Position numbers and translations under genes: made by a program
Assembly (NCBI GenBank): GCA_965261955.1
Contig: CBDHEM010000069.1
Coordinates: forward strand, 186,001 to 250,000
Reading direction: 5' to 3'
Length of the DNA stretch: 64,000 nucleotides
Source of the DNA: JABAAI01 sp965261955
Lineage (GTDB): Bacteria > Spirochaetota > Leptospiria > Leptospirales > Leptonemataceae
The notes under the pieces: generated by a model
The model's input: only the letters and a program-made list of their open reading frames with translations
The model's database searches: none
Told to the model about the DNA's origin: nothing
Shown here: one piece after another, positions 1 to 9,056 of the stretch
Layout: each line of letters opens with the position of its first letter
Numbering within the stretch: the first letter of the stretch is position 1

Positions 1-2146
1 CAATAAATAATATCAGCCACAACATCAATCTCCACGGGAATTCAAAACTGGGAGTGACTGCTATTTTTTCTTCTTCAATAAGGGGTATCACGACATCCAT
101 ATTATTCGGGTCCATTTTAGGTTTAGGGGGAATAGCAAAAGATGTCGTTTCAAAATCAATCCAACCAAAACCAGGAATCCAAAATTGAACCCAAGCATGA
201 TGATGCGCCGTTGTGACTAGAAAAAGTTCTTTTAAAGCATAGTCTTTCAAAAGAGGTATGCGTTTTCGTAGATTATACAATCCACCTTTATGAGCTGGCG
301 TTTGTAAATCCCGAGACGCTAGATAACCAATAACTACACGAGAAGGCACACCCATGAAGCGTCCCAAGAGGGCAGATGCGTGCGCAAATTCTGTACAATC
401 ACCTTTTTTTGTTTTTTCAATAAATTCCTTTATTTTCTCCAAATTCATCTCTTCATCAAAACCAAGTTCATAACGATGACGAGCAAAACCACGCAAGATA
501 ATATCAATTCTTTCAAAGAATTTTTCTGCACTTATAATAGAACCCTTCTTTTTTTTCTGTTTCAGATAAAGACGACGAGCGAAGCGAACATGTTTTTGAA
601 AGACATTCTCAATTTGCTTGTTTACTTTTATTTCCAAATAAATTTTCATCCGCTTTTTCTCAAACGTATTGAGGTCACGAACAAGGAACCAATCGTTCGG
701 TTGAGACACACTGACACGAGATTGTACACTATAAGAAAGATCAAAGGGATGATAGATTACATTTTGTACAGTTGGTTGAATGCGATAGGGACGATAAGGA
801 ACAACTCTCTCCTTAATCGTAGATAAAAAGAAACTAGAGACAATCTTTCTTTTATCATCACGGGAACTCACCTTATCTCGCCAAGTTTCAATGAGATGCA
901 CATTGGCTATGGTATTGAGTGGCTCAATTTCTGGAGGCAAAGGAAGTAAACCTTTTTCACTAAAAACGCCTCTGTAAGAACTTGCGGCATATACTGGATT
1001 AAAGCGACTAGCAACAACCATGACCGCATTTTGCTTATTGCTTTTTCCACCCCCTTGTTTTTGTGAATTATTGTAATTCTCCCATTGATCTGCCGGTACA
1101 CCCTCGAGGCGAGGACCGTCTTTTCCTTTACCTGAGCTCGACCCACGAGACCTTGCACCCCCTCCATCTCCTTTTTGTTGCTCTCCGTCTGGTTTTCGGT
1201 TTTGATCCATCTCACCTCTTTTTTGCTCACCTCTTTTTTGCTCACCTCTTTTTTGTTTCTGTTTTTTCCCTTTCCCCTTTTTTTTCCCCTCATTATCTTC
1301 TTCCGGACGGCTTTCTTTTTCCGGTATATTCTTTTGCTTTTGACTTCCACCTTGTAATTCTGTTGGATATTTTTCGTCTCTTTCCCCTAGTGGAAGCCCA
1401 TTACGATTATTCCCCTCTTTATCTTTTTCGCTTCCTTTCCCACCACCACCCTCTTCTCCTTCTTTTTCTATCTCCTTTGGATCTGGCGGAGGCTCTTCAT
1501 TCCATTCATTAAAGGCAATTTCATGCTTTACAAAGTCAGAAGGAGAAATGAAAGCCAAGAATAGAAAAAGTGGTGCCAATATACATACCAAACCAAATAA
1601 CTCGTTGCGCTTTTTTTGAAAGGAACGCTCTGGAAAGGCTGCTAAGTAAATCAATGCTGCATGAAAAAGAAAAGAAAACAAAGTCAGAAATAACAAGGAC
1701 TTGGCAAGTCCTGGGCTCTTTTGGGCAATTTCTGGAGCAGAACGCGTAAAGCTCAGAAAGCTAAAATAAACAAACGCAAAAAAGAAAATCTCTAGGCTGG
1801 CCAAAAGCGGCACCCTTTTGCTAAAAAAGAGTAAACGCGTTAATGTAAAAGAAAAGAAGCTAAGAAGCCCATATAAAAGAATTGCATCTCTCTCCATACG
1901 AGAAAAGAGCAAAATAAAAAAGATAACGGTTAGTACAGCAACAAAAGAACTTATCCAAAAGTTTTTAGATTTTAAGCGGGACGGATGGAGATAGTAGGCA
2001 AGTAGCATCTGTAAGGGGGCCAACCCAAACCAAGCTATAGCACTGACGGTGTCATAAGCAACGACAACAGCGGGTTCAAGAAATAAAGGAGTTCCTACAA
2101 GAAGAAAGTAAAGAAAAAGCCGAGAGAAAAATAGAATTGTTTGCAT
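1..2146 (-). CDS. Membrane-anchored transglutaminase-like protein (TgpA-like), C-terminus cut by window edge
   Basis: An uninterrupted minus-strand frame starts at the ATG at 2146-2144 and runs off the left edge (about 715 codons seen). The first ~190 residues are strongly hydrophobic with several probable membrane helices. A Lys/Gly/Glu-rich hydrophilic linker (about 215-375) follows, containing three tandem KRGEQ units from a 15-bp repeat at about 1210-1254. A transglutaminase core comes next: Cys584 in GDCTEFAHAS, His650 in HHHAWVQFW and Asp664 in GWIDFE form the expected Cys-His-Asp triad. Just before the edge the chain turns hydrophobic again, as in TgpA-type proteins with a last helix after the catalytic domain. 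It is the third gene of a MoxR-DUF58-transglutaminase operon, a common bacterial combination of poorly known envelope function. The substrate is unknown. The family call is firm from the triad and context. Confidence 0.85.
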   Translation of the reverse strand, partial: MQTILFFSRLFLYFLLVGTPLFLEPAVVVAYDTVSAIAWFGLAPLQMLLAYYLHPSRLKSKNFWISSFVAVLTVIFFILLFSRMERDAILLYGLLSFFSFTLTRLLFFSKRVPLLASLEIFFFAFVYFSFLSFTRSAPEIAQKSPGLAKSLLFLTLFSFLFHAALIYLAAFPERSFQKKRNELFGLVCILAPLFLFLAFISPSDFVKHEIAFNEWNEEPPPDPKEIEKEGEEGGGGKGSEKDKEGNNRNGLPLGERDEKYPTELQGGSQKQKNIPEKESRPEEDNEGKKKGKGKKQKQKRGEQKRGEQKRGEMDQNRKPDGEQQKGDGGGARSRGSSSGKGKDGPRLEGVPADQWENYNNSQKQGGGKSNKQNAVMVVASRFNPVYAASSYRGVFSEKGLLPLPPEIEPLNTIANVHLIETWRDKVSSRDDKRKIVSSFFLSTIKERVVPYRPYRIQPTVQNVIYHPFDLSYSVQSRVSVSQPNDWFLVRDLNTFEKKRMKIYLEIKVNKQIENVFQKHVRFARRLYLKQKKKKGSIISAEKFFERIDIILRGFARHRYELGFDEEMNLEKIKEFIEKTKKGDCTEFAHASALLGRFMGVPSRVVIGYLASRDLQTPAHKGGLYNLRKRIPLLKDYALKELFLVTTAHHHAWVQFWIPGFGWIDFETTSFAIPPKPKMDPNNMDVVIPLIEEEKIAVTPSFEFPWRLMLWLILFI

Positions 2147-2216
2147 GATATATTAATTCGTTATTATAAATATTGCCAATCGATAGAAAATATATCTAAG
2201 AACTTCCATTTCATGC

Positions 2217-3560
2217 CTAGAAAATACGACTACGAACCTTCATTTGCTTCCATGAAGCAGTACTTCCCCCCACAGGTAATCCATGTAAAGGCTCGGGAGC
2301 AAAACGCAATACCCATTTCCCAGTCCATGGTACAGAGTGCTCTAAGGGGAAAAGACGTACAAGGGGTATTTTTTTTCGTAACCTTATGCTTCGCATTGGC
2401 CAAACTTGAAAAACATGATACTTCACATCTTCTGCACTACCCATACTTTCTCCTCGCGATGCAATTGTTTTTAAACTGGGATCATAAGCCGTACTGAAAA
2501 TAAATTTCTCCAAAACAGAAGGTCCTCGGCCAAGCCATTGACCATCCTCTACATATTCTAATTTTGATAAATCAAGAGCAAAATTGTCAATATCTTTGTC
2601 GTTCTCTATAATGTACTCTTCTTTGGCCGTTGCAATAAAAAAACGATGCTTTGGTGATTCATGATGGACTTGTAATACAAAAGAGAAAAGCCAACTTTTT
2701 AGTAAGTTAAGGTGTAAAATCGAAGTCACAGTATCTTTTTTTTGATAATTCAAGTTGCGTAGTTCAATAGATAAAAGCGGGTTGGGTTCCGGAGACTGAG
2801 GAGAAACACGAGTGATCATTTCACCCAAGCGAATGGAACTCTTCCAATTGATATCTTTTAAGCGATCACCAGGAATGTATTCACGCATAGAGTACTTATC
2901 TTCCTCGGATTGTCTCTGATTTTTTTGACTTTCTAGGCTAGTTGCCGCATAATTCGGAAGATAGGAACGTTCTTCCAAAATAGGAGGGCGCACAACAAAT
3001 TGTTTAGATTGAGTAGGTCCTATACGTGTACGACTAATTCCTAGTATATCACGAACAAGTATACGCGAATGACAAGAGAGGGTCCCACACAATGGAAAAT
3101 AAAAGTCAATATTCAAATCTCCATTCATTGATGAAGAAGCTTCCTTAAAATAATAAAAACGGGCTTCTTTGCCGGCACACAATTTACCACGAAATACACA
3201 ATGGTAACGAAAAAAATAGGGAGGGGATACGGAAGATAGTTTCATCTGTAAACAACTCTCTGGAGAGCGAGCCAGCAGAGTATTCCAAGAACCCCAAGTA
3301 TACTCGACATTCCCATTGCGAAAAGCCCAAAATCGAATAAAAACAACTTGCCCTATAATAAAAAAAATACCGGGTACCCCAAGCAAAAGGGCATAGAGAT
3401 TTCCCGTACTGACGGCATAGCCCTGTAAATAAAGAAAAATAAAAAAACTAAAACTACCTAGGAAACTTAAAGGATAATAATACTCAACTATACCCCAATA
3501 CTTTCGAAATCTTTCCAAAACAGATGGACTATTTAAAAAACGGAAACTAAAGATAAGCAC
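2217..3560 (-). CDS. DUF58 domain protein
   Basis: A protein of 447 residues. Two hydrophobic helices lie near residues 30-75, and the rest is soluble. The DUF58 signature is present as REYIPGDRLKDINWKSS (about residue 230), followed by a von Willebrand-A-like region. The start is a GTG at 3560 with GAGGAG about 11 nt upstream, one of the clearer ribosome sites in the window. It lies 30 nt after moxR and 70 nt before the transglutaminase gene, so the three are probably one transcript. In this conserved cluster the DUF58 protein is usually thought to work with the MoxR ATPase as a chaperone-like or metal-insertion pair, but that is inference from other systems. Confidence 0.88.
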   Translation of the reverse strand: MLIFSFRFLNSPSVLERFRKYWGIVEYYYPLSFLGSFSFFIFLYLQGYAVSTGNLYALLLGVPGIFFIIGQVVFIRFWAFRNGNVEYTWGSWNTLLARSPESCLQMKLSSVSPPYFFRYHCVFRGKLCAGKEARFYYFKEASSSMNGDLNIDFYFPLCGTLSCHSRILVRDILGISRTRIGPTQSKQFVVRPPILEERSYLPNYAATSLESQKNQRQSEEDKYSMREYIPGDRLKDINWKSSIRLGEMITRVSPQSPEPNPLLSIELRNLNYQKKDTVTSILHLNLLKSWLFSFVLQVHHESPKHRFFIATAKEEYIIENDKDIDNFALDLSKLEYVEDGQWLGRGPSVLEKFIFSTAYDPSLKTIASRGESMGSAEDVKYHVFQVWPMRSIRLRKKIPLVRLFPLEHSVPWTGKWVLRFAPEPLHGLPVGGSTASWKQMKVRSRIF

Positions 3561-3590
3561 AAAAGAAAAAGCTCCTCAAAAATAAGAATT

Positions 3591-4589
3591 CTATACTCCG
3601 ATTTCTTTTTCTATATGATTTAGTATTTCGATTGAGTTTGCTGAAGGATCCTCCAGCTCTAACCTATGTGCAAAAACAGGCTCCAACAATTCCTTAGCAA
3701 TATCAATCGTAGTATAGTTTTTCCCACGAACCAAGGCAAGGGCACGGGCCATACGTGCCATCTTTATACCTGAACGAGGGCTTAATCCAGTTGTTACTCC
3801 CGGATAATTTCGTGAACGACGAGTAAAGGAAACAATGTATTCAATCACATCAGTATGTATACTCACTGCGTCCACAAGTTTCTGCCAAGCCAGTAGCTCA
3901 CCAAATTCAGCAACGGCTTGGAAAGACGCCCAAGCATCACTCTGACCATGATCACGCATAATTTTAATCTCATCTTCTTTGGAAGGATAACCCATCGAAA
4001 GCTGTACCATAAAACGATCTAGTTGGGGAGCCGGTAGAGGGAAAAGGTGTTGTCCACGTAAATTCATAGTAGCTATAATAAAAAAAGGATGAGGTAAACT
4101 ATAGGTTTGCCCCTCAATGCTCACTCGTTGTTCTTCCATGGCTTGGAAGAAAGAACCCTGCGTCTTGGGGGTGAGCAAGTTGATTTCATCACACAGGACA
4201 TAGTGGGCAAAAATCGGTCCGGGATTAAAAGTATAATGATTTGCTTTCATTTCAAAACGATTAAAACCTAAAATATCTTGCGGTAATAAATCCACAGTAC
4301 ATTGTATACGCTGGAAACTTTTAACAGATACATTTTCAGGAGTAGCATCTGATCTTTTCCAATCAAAGGAAGCAGCTAAAGAACGGGCTAGTGAAGTTTT
4401 CCCTACTCCATGTGAATCAGCTAATATAACGTGCCCACCTGCTATCTTGGCTGCTAAAATATAGTCTATTTTTTTCACATCAATGGCGATGTATTGCAAA
4501 ATATTGCTCTTTACTCGGGCAATACCCTCGCGAGTAGCTTCAAAAAACTTCGCATCAATATTTTTAACCTTAGTTTTGACGTTTACCAT
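3591..4589 (-). CDS. MoxR-family AAA+ ATPase
   Basis: A protein of 332 residues with an AAA_3 core. The Walker A is DSHGVGKTSLA (about residues 58-68) and the Walker B VLCDEINLL is followed by the family hallmark TQGSFFQAMEEQ. Sensor 1 is IIATMN, and a C-terminal lid carries the conserved TGLSPRSG. Length and motifs are typical. MoxR ATPases act as chaperones for the maturation of partner proteins, often encoded next to DUF58/VWA proteins, as here. It is the first gene of the operon. The 216-bp gap to clpB shows no obvious gene. Confidence 0.93.
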   Translation of the reverse strand: MVNVKTKVKNIDAKFFEATREGIARVKSNILQYIAIDVKKIDYILAAKIAGGHVILADSHGVGKTSLARSLAASFDWKRSDATPENVSVKSFQRIQCTVDLLPQDILGFNRFEMKANHYTFNPGPIFAHYVLCDEINLLTPKTQGSFFQAMEEQRVSIEGQTYSLPHPFFIIATMNLRGQHLFPLPAPQLDRFMVQLSMGYPSKEDEIKIMRDHGQSDAWASFQAVAEFGELLAWQKLVDAVSIHTDVIEYIVSFTRRSRNYPGVTTGLSPRSGIKMARMARALALVRGKNYTTIDIAKELLEPVFAHRLELEDPSANSIEILNHIEKEIGV

Positions 4590-4805
4590 AATGAATTGAG
4601 TATTCTTTTTGACTTACCTATTACGAACAGGAAAAAATAACACGTAGTATCTCGCTTCTAATTTGACGACAATAAAAAAATATCCAAGCAAGTAACAGAA
4701 CAAAACAAATATATCAGACTCTAAACAAACTCAGTAAAGCTCTCCAATAAATATGGATTGTCTAACAAGATTTTTATAGAAGCTCCTATGAAATCCTATG
4801 CCTGT

Positions 4806-7382
4806 TCACTCTTTTATTTTGATTATATCATTTTCCAAAACCAAACTATAATTTTTCTCTAGTTCATAGTCTCCTTTTAAGACCATTTGACTGAGTACTC
4901 GAACAACACTTTGCTGCATAAGACGCTTAAGGGGACGCACGCCAAAATTAGGATCATAGCCTTTCTTAGCTAACCACACTACAATGCTTTTGTTTACCTT
5001 TACAGATAAACCTTGCTTCTTTGCACGCAATAAAACATCTTTCAATTGAATTTCAACAATAGACAATAAAGCATCGTGAGAAATAGGATTATAGGTAATC
5101 ACATCATCTAAGCGATTCAAAAACTCAGGACGAAAGGAAAGACGTAACTCCTCTTCAATGGCATTTTGCTTTTCTTTTGGGGTTAAACCTTCTTTTACTA
5201 AATACTCACTGCCCAAATTAGAAGTCATAATAATCAAAGTATTCTTAAAGTCCACACGACGACCCTTACCATCTGTTAGAGAACCCTCATCAAAAATTTG
5301 TAAGAAAAGATTGAACACATCAGAATGTGCCTTCTCAACTTCATCAAAAAGGATCAATTGATAGGGGCGTCGTCGTACGGCTTCGGTCAATTGTCCCCCT
5401 TCTTCATAACCAACGTAGCCCGGAGGAGCACCCATGAGTCGAGCGACAGAATGCTTTTCCATGTATTCAGACATATCTATACGGAGCATTGCCTTTTCAT
5501 TATCAAAAAGAAAAGCACTGAGTGCTTTACTCGTTTCTGTTTTCCCTACTCCAGTCGGTCCTAAAAATAAAAAGACACCCATGGGACGATTCGGATCTGA
5601 TAAACCTGAGCGAGAACGCTGAATCGCATCGCTAATGGCTTCTAGGGCAGCCTCTTGACCAACAACGCGCTTACTCAGTTCCTGCGACATCTGTAATATT
5701 CGTTCCTTTTCTCCTTGCATCATTTTTGCAACGGGTATCCCAGTCCAACGCGAGACTATGCTTCCCACATCTTCTGCTGTGATTTCTTCTTTCAAATATT
5801 GCTTTTCACGTTGGTCTACTTTCTCTTCTAGAGACTTCATCTCATTCTCTAGTTCCACAAGCTTGCCATAACGAATTTCAGCCACACGATTTAAATCTCC
5901 TTGCCTTTCATAACGTTTTTCTTCCCCACGTAGCTCATCGATCTTTTCCCGTAACTTTTTGATTTGTTCTACACCCCGGCGCTCAACTTCCCAAATCCCC
6001 CTCTTGCGTGTAAACTCTTCGTCATACTCAGCTAAATCACGCTCTAACTCATTTAGCCTTTCCTGCGAAACATGGTCACGTTCCATCTTTAAAGCTTCTC
6101 GTTCAATTTTTAGAGACTGAATTTTTTTACTAATACGATCCAACTCTTCCGGCAAAGAATCCAACTCTATACGTAATTTTGCACAAGACTCATCAATTAA
6201 ATCAACGGCCTTATCTGGTAAAAAACGATCCGAAATATAGCGATGGGATAGCTTTGTCGCGGCAATAATTGCTTCATCTAAAATACGAATTCCGTGATGT
6301 AACTCGTATCGATCTTTTAGTCCTCGTAATATTAAAACTGTTTCGTCAACGGAAGGCTCATTCACATACACAGGTTGAAAACGCCTTTCTAAAGCTGCAT
6401 CTTTCTCTATGTGCTTTTGATATTCCTTCAAGGTTGTTGCACCAATACAACGTAATTCGCCCCGGGCCAAAGCTGGTTTAATCATGTTAGAGGCATCCAG
6501 AGAACCTTCTGATGCACCTGCTCCCACAAGAATGTGTACCTCATCTATAAATAAGATGATTCGCCCTTCTGATTTTTGAACTTCTTTGAGAACAGACTTA
6601 AAACGATCTTCAAAATCACCTCTATACTTTGCACCAGCAAGCATGCCTCCAATATCTAGAGTATACAAATCTTTCTGCTGCAATCCCTCTGGTACTTCTC
6701 CAGAAACAACTTTACCAGCGAGCCCTTCCACTATGGCTGTTTTCCCAACACCGGGCTCCCCAATTAAAATGGGATTATTTTTTGACCGACGACTTAAGAC
6801 TTGCATAATGCGTCTGATTTCTTCATCCCGTCCAATAACGGGATCTAGTTTTCTTTTACGAGCCAAGTCATTTAGGTTCGTAGCGTATTTTTTTAGTGCC
6901 TGAAAAGTTGCTTCCGGATTTTCTGTATCGACAGGGTCTCCACCACGTAGTTCTTCGGTGGCCAGCTCTACATTTTCTTTTGTTAATCCTAGTTTTAAAA
7001 ATTTTTGTACAGTTGCAGATTTATCATTTTGTAAATATGCTAAAATAAAATGTTCCGTTGAAATATATTCATCCTTACGTTTACGAATCAGCGCATCCGC
7101 ATTTTGTAAAAGTGCTAAAAACTCTGGAGAGGGTCCTAGGGGTTGCCCGTCTCCTTGTGCATGAGAAGGGAAGAAACGGAGGGCCTCTTCTAATATGTCA
7201 TCAACCATTAAAATAGAAATTTTCAGATGCTCTAGAAGCACTGGAGCCAAACCATCCTCTTGATGAAACACCTCATAAAGTAGATGCTCTGGAGCCAGCT
7301 CAGCATGCTTCTTGTCTTTGGCATGGGCTTGAGCACTGCTAATGGCTTCCGTTGCTTTTACCGTGAATTTTTCAAATTGCAT
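4806..7382 (-). CDS. clpB: ATP-dependent disaggregase ClpB
   Basis: A full-length ClpB of 858 residues. It has an N-terminal Clp repeat domain (1-145) and a first AAA+ domain with Walker A GEPGVGKTAIVEG near residue 207. A long charged coiled-coil middle domain (about 400-530) follows, which is the feature separating ClpB from ClpA/ClpC. The second AAA+ domain has GPTGVGKTE near 611 and the GAPPGYVGYEEGG pore loop. ClpB extracts polypeptides from aggregates together with DnaK/DnaJ/GrpE. It appears monocistronic: more than 200 bp of gene-free sequence lie on each side. No CIRCE-type inverted repeat was recognised upstream, so its heat-shock control is not visible. Confidence 0.97.
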   Translation of the reverse strand: MQFEKFTVKATEAISSAQAHAKDKKHAELAPEHLLYEVFHQEDGLAPVLLEHLKISILMVDDILEEALRFFPSHAQGDGQPLGPSPEFLALLQNADALIRKRKDEYISTEHFILAYLQNDKSATVQKFLKLGLTKENVELATEELRGGDPVDTENPEATFQALKKYATNLNDLARKRKLDPVIGRDEEIRRIMQVLSRRSKNNPILIGEPGVGKTAIVEGLAGKVVSGEVPEGLQQKDLYTLDIGGMLAGAKYRGDFEDRFKSVLKEVQKSEGRIILFIDEVHILVGAGASEGSLDASNMIKPALARGELRCIGATTLKEYQKHIEKDAALERRFQPVYVNEPSVDETVLILRGLKDRYELHHGIRILDEAIIAATKLSHRYISDRFLPDKAVDLIDESCAKLRIELDSLPEELDRISKKIQSLKIEREALKMERDHVSQERLNELERDLAEYDEEFTRKRGIWEVERRGVEQIKKLREKIDELRGEEKRYERQGDLNRVAEIRYGKLVELENEMKSLEEKVDQREKQYLKEEITAEDVGSIVSRWTGIPVAKMMQGEKERILQMSQELSKRVVGQEAALEAISDAIQRSRSGLSDPNRPMGVFLFLGPTGVGKTETSKALSAFLFDNEKAMLRIDMSEYMEKHSVARLMGAPPGYVGYEEGGQLTEAVRRRPYQLILFDEVEKAHSDVFNLFLQIFDEGSLTDGKGRRVDFKNTLIIMTSNLGSEYLVKEGLTPKEKQNAIEEELRLSFRPEFLNRLDDVITYNPISHDALLSIVEIQLKDVLLRAKKQGLSVKVNKSIVVWLAKKGYDPNFGVRPLKRLMQQSVVRVLSQMVLKGDYELEKNYSLVLENDIIKIKE

Positions 7383-7580
7383 TCTTTATCTGTTTTCATT
7401 CCCCTCTCTTTTATGAACAATGCTTTACTTTAGATACTTCATTTTAGATAACTATAAAATTTTTCAAAATTACGATATGCATAACACACACAAAACACTG
7501 TGAACGAACTGGAGAGACTTAACAAAATTATATGTACAAATAAACAATAAAGCTATTGCACAAAAGAATACATAGGTATT

Positions 7581-7607
7581 TTGAATTGAAAAGCCTTTTC
7601 AATTCAA
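7581..7607 (-). terminator. 13-bp inverted repeat at the 3' end of apaG
   Basis: Perfect 13-bp arms (TTGAATTGAAAAG and its complement) are separated by one base and overlap the apaG stop codon. The hairpin is AT-rich and not followed by a clear T run, so a terminator role is plausible but unproven. Confidence 0.4.
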
Positions 7608-7982
7608 TGCCTGAGGGGCAACCAATTGGAAGGGAGCAATATCGACTTGAAATTCCTCCTCACTTCCACATTTCATTTTATAATTCCCTTCCATTGTGCC
7701 AAATTCTGTAGGAAGAGGGCAAAAGCTAGTGTACTCAAATTTTCCCATGGGACTTAAAACAGGCTGCTTCCCAATAACGCCCTTCCCTTCCACTTCTTCA
7801 ATTCGGCCAAAGGCATCTCTTATCTTCCAATAACGTGATACTAAGCACACTTCACGATGGCTCTCATTGGAAATGGTTACATGGTAGGCAAAAAAATACA
7901 GAGGTTGTATAGGGTTAGAACGCTCAGGCATATAGCGAGGCGTCACTTTAACACGTATCCCATAAGTAACTTTTTCGGACAC
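7599..7982 (-). CDS. apaG: ApaG/DUF525 domain protein
   Basis: A protein of 127 residues, the normal ApaG length, starting with GTG. It matches the family's fibronectin-III-like fold: VKVTPRYMPERSNP near the N-terminus, FAYHVTISNES, then SRYWKIRDAFG, the VEGKGVIGKQPVLSPG-like turn (here LSPMGKFEYTSFC) and the final TMEGNYKM strand. The biochemical role of ApaG is poorly defined; in proteobacteria it is often encoded beside apaH. Here no apaH lies beside it, although an ApaH-like phosphatase lies at the far end of the window (63082). Confidence 0.92.
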   Translation of the reverse strand: MSEKVTYGIRVKVTPRYMPERSNPIQPLYFFAYHVTISNESHREVCLVSRYWKIRDAFGRIEEVEGKGVIGKQPVLSPMGKFEYTSFCPLPTEFGTMEGNYKMKCGSEEEFQVDIAPFQLVAPQALN

Positions 7983-8059
7983 AATCCAACTATGTAGAGT
8001 TTGATTGGATTGACAAGCAAAAAGATTCTGAAAGCAATTTCCCTTTGTTTCTGTTTTTG

Positions 8060-8100
8060 CTTCAACACCCTAAAACTGGAGCATTTGCTATCTCAAAATG
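8060..8100 (-). pseudogene. Possible C-terminal relic of a second copy of the 8208-8894 gene
   Basis: Read on the minus strand this gives EIANAPVLG then a stop, resembling the end of the intact neighbour (QIANAPGFKAKLY). It is too short for certainty. It suggests that a tandem paralogue existed and decayed, leaving only its tail. Confidence 0.3.
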
Positions 8101-8207
8101 GCTATGCTTTATAATCATGGAAATCCTCTCCAATTTGTTTTACAAAAGAGATTAGCATAATCAGGCTATACTGTAAAAAGACAACGTCAATTTGAGCCTC
8201 ACTCTTA

Positions 8208-8894
8208 TTAATATAGTTTTGCCTTAAAACCAGGAGCATTGGCAATTTGCGCACCGCCTTTGCCTTTTTGAGTCAGTACAAAAAGCCCCAGAGAACTAGC
8301 TTTTTTTTCTACTTCTTTTTTCATAACCAAGCCAGCAATACAACCTATAATTTTATGGTTCTTGTACTGGGGAAAATCAATTCTGAAGGCTGGAATTTGT
8401 TTGTTGATGAGATTTTCAAGATTTCTATTGCTTACCTTACTTTTCACTTCAACTATAGCTATGTATTTCCTATTTATACCTATCAAATCATATTCACGCT
8501 CACTAATGGCTTTGACGCGTTGAGTTACACTAGTTAGCTTGATTCCCCTCTCTTGCATCAGGGCTTCTAGATTGCGATGAAATAAATCTTCGGCTATTTC
8601 GTCCTGAGTATTGCCTATTCCTCCAAACTCTTTAGGCATTTCAACCAAGGTAACTTCTGTTTTACGGTACTCCTTAGCCAATTCAGCCAAGGCAACTTCT
8701 GTTTTACGGTGCTCCTTGGCTAATTCAGCCAAGGCGGCTTCTGTTTTTTGCTGGGCAACTTCTGTTTTGCGGTGCTCCTTAGCTAATTCAGCCAAGGCGG
8801 CTTCTGTTTTTTGCTGGGCAACTTCTGTTTTACGTTGATCCTTGGCTAATTCGGCTAGGATGGCTTTAATCTCCTTAATTTCAGTGTCAGCCAT
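8208..8894 (-). CDS. Coiled-coil repeat protein with a DUF3782-like PD-(D/E)XK nuclease fold domain
   Basis: A protein of 228 residues. The N-terminal half (about 10-95) is made of near-identical heptad-like units of the type AELAKEHRKTEVAQQKTEA, encoded by DNA tandem repeats at about 8640-8850. The C-terminal half has the nuclease-fold pattern EREYDLIGINRKYIAIVEVKSK, with D and the ExK pair in the usual order, then a helix and the strand IIGCIAGLVM. This combination matches the widespread DUF3782 group, which often occurs in several copies per genome. The function is unknown; the group is common in genomes rich in mobile DNA. The nuclease fold is inferred from motif order only. It is probably monocistronic. 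Confidence 0.75.
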   Translation of the reverse strand: MADTEIKEIKAILAELAKDQRKTEVAQQKTEAALAELAKEHRKTEVAQQKTEAALAELAKEHRKTEVALAELAKEYRKTEVTLVEMPKEFGGIGNTQDEIAEDLFHRNLEALMQERGIKLTSVTQRVKAISEREYDLIGINRKYIAIVEVKSKVSNRNLENLINKQIPAFRIDFPQYKNHKIIGCIAGLVMKKEVEKKASSLGLFVLTQKGKGGAQIANAPGFKAKLY

Positions 8895-9056
8895 TTGGAA
8901 ATACCTCCTACATGCTCAATACATACACTTTGTTTAACTTTGTCAAATATTTAAATGCAGAAGAAAAATACAAGTTCTCTGAGCCTATCTTAAGAACATT
9001 TCGTAAGCGTCAAATTTAGTCACCTTATGGTTGTACGCGTGCACAGTATCGCAGTG

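Noticed and set aside
380..1512. Several open frames of 60-149 codons on the plus strand and a minus frame at 907-1350
   Set aside because: They lie across the transglutaminase gene, which has a full catalytic triad and correct context; the Lys- and Ser-rich translations are artefacts of the AT-rich, Lys-rich linker.
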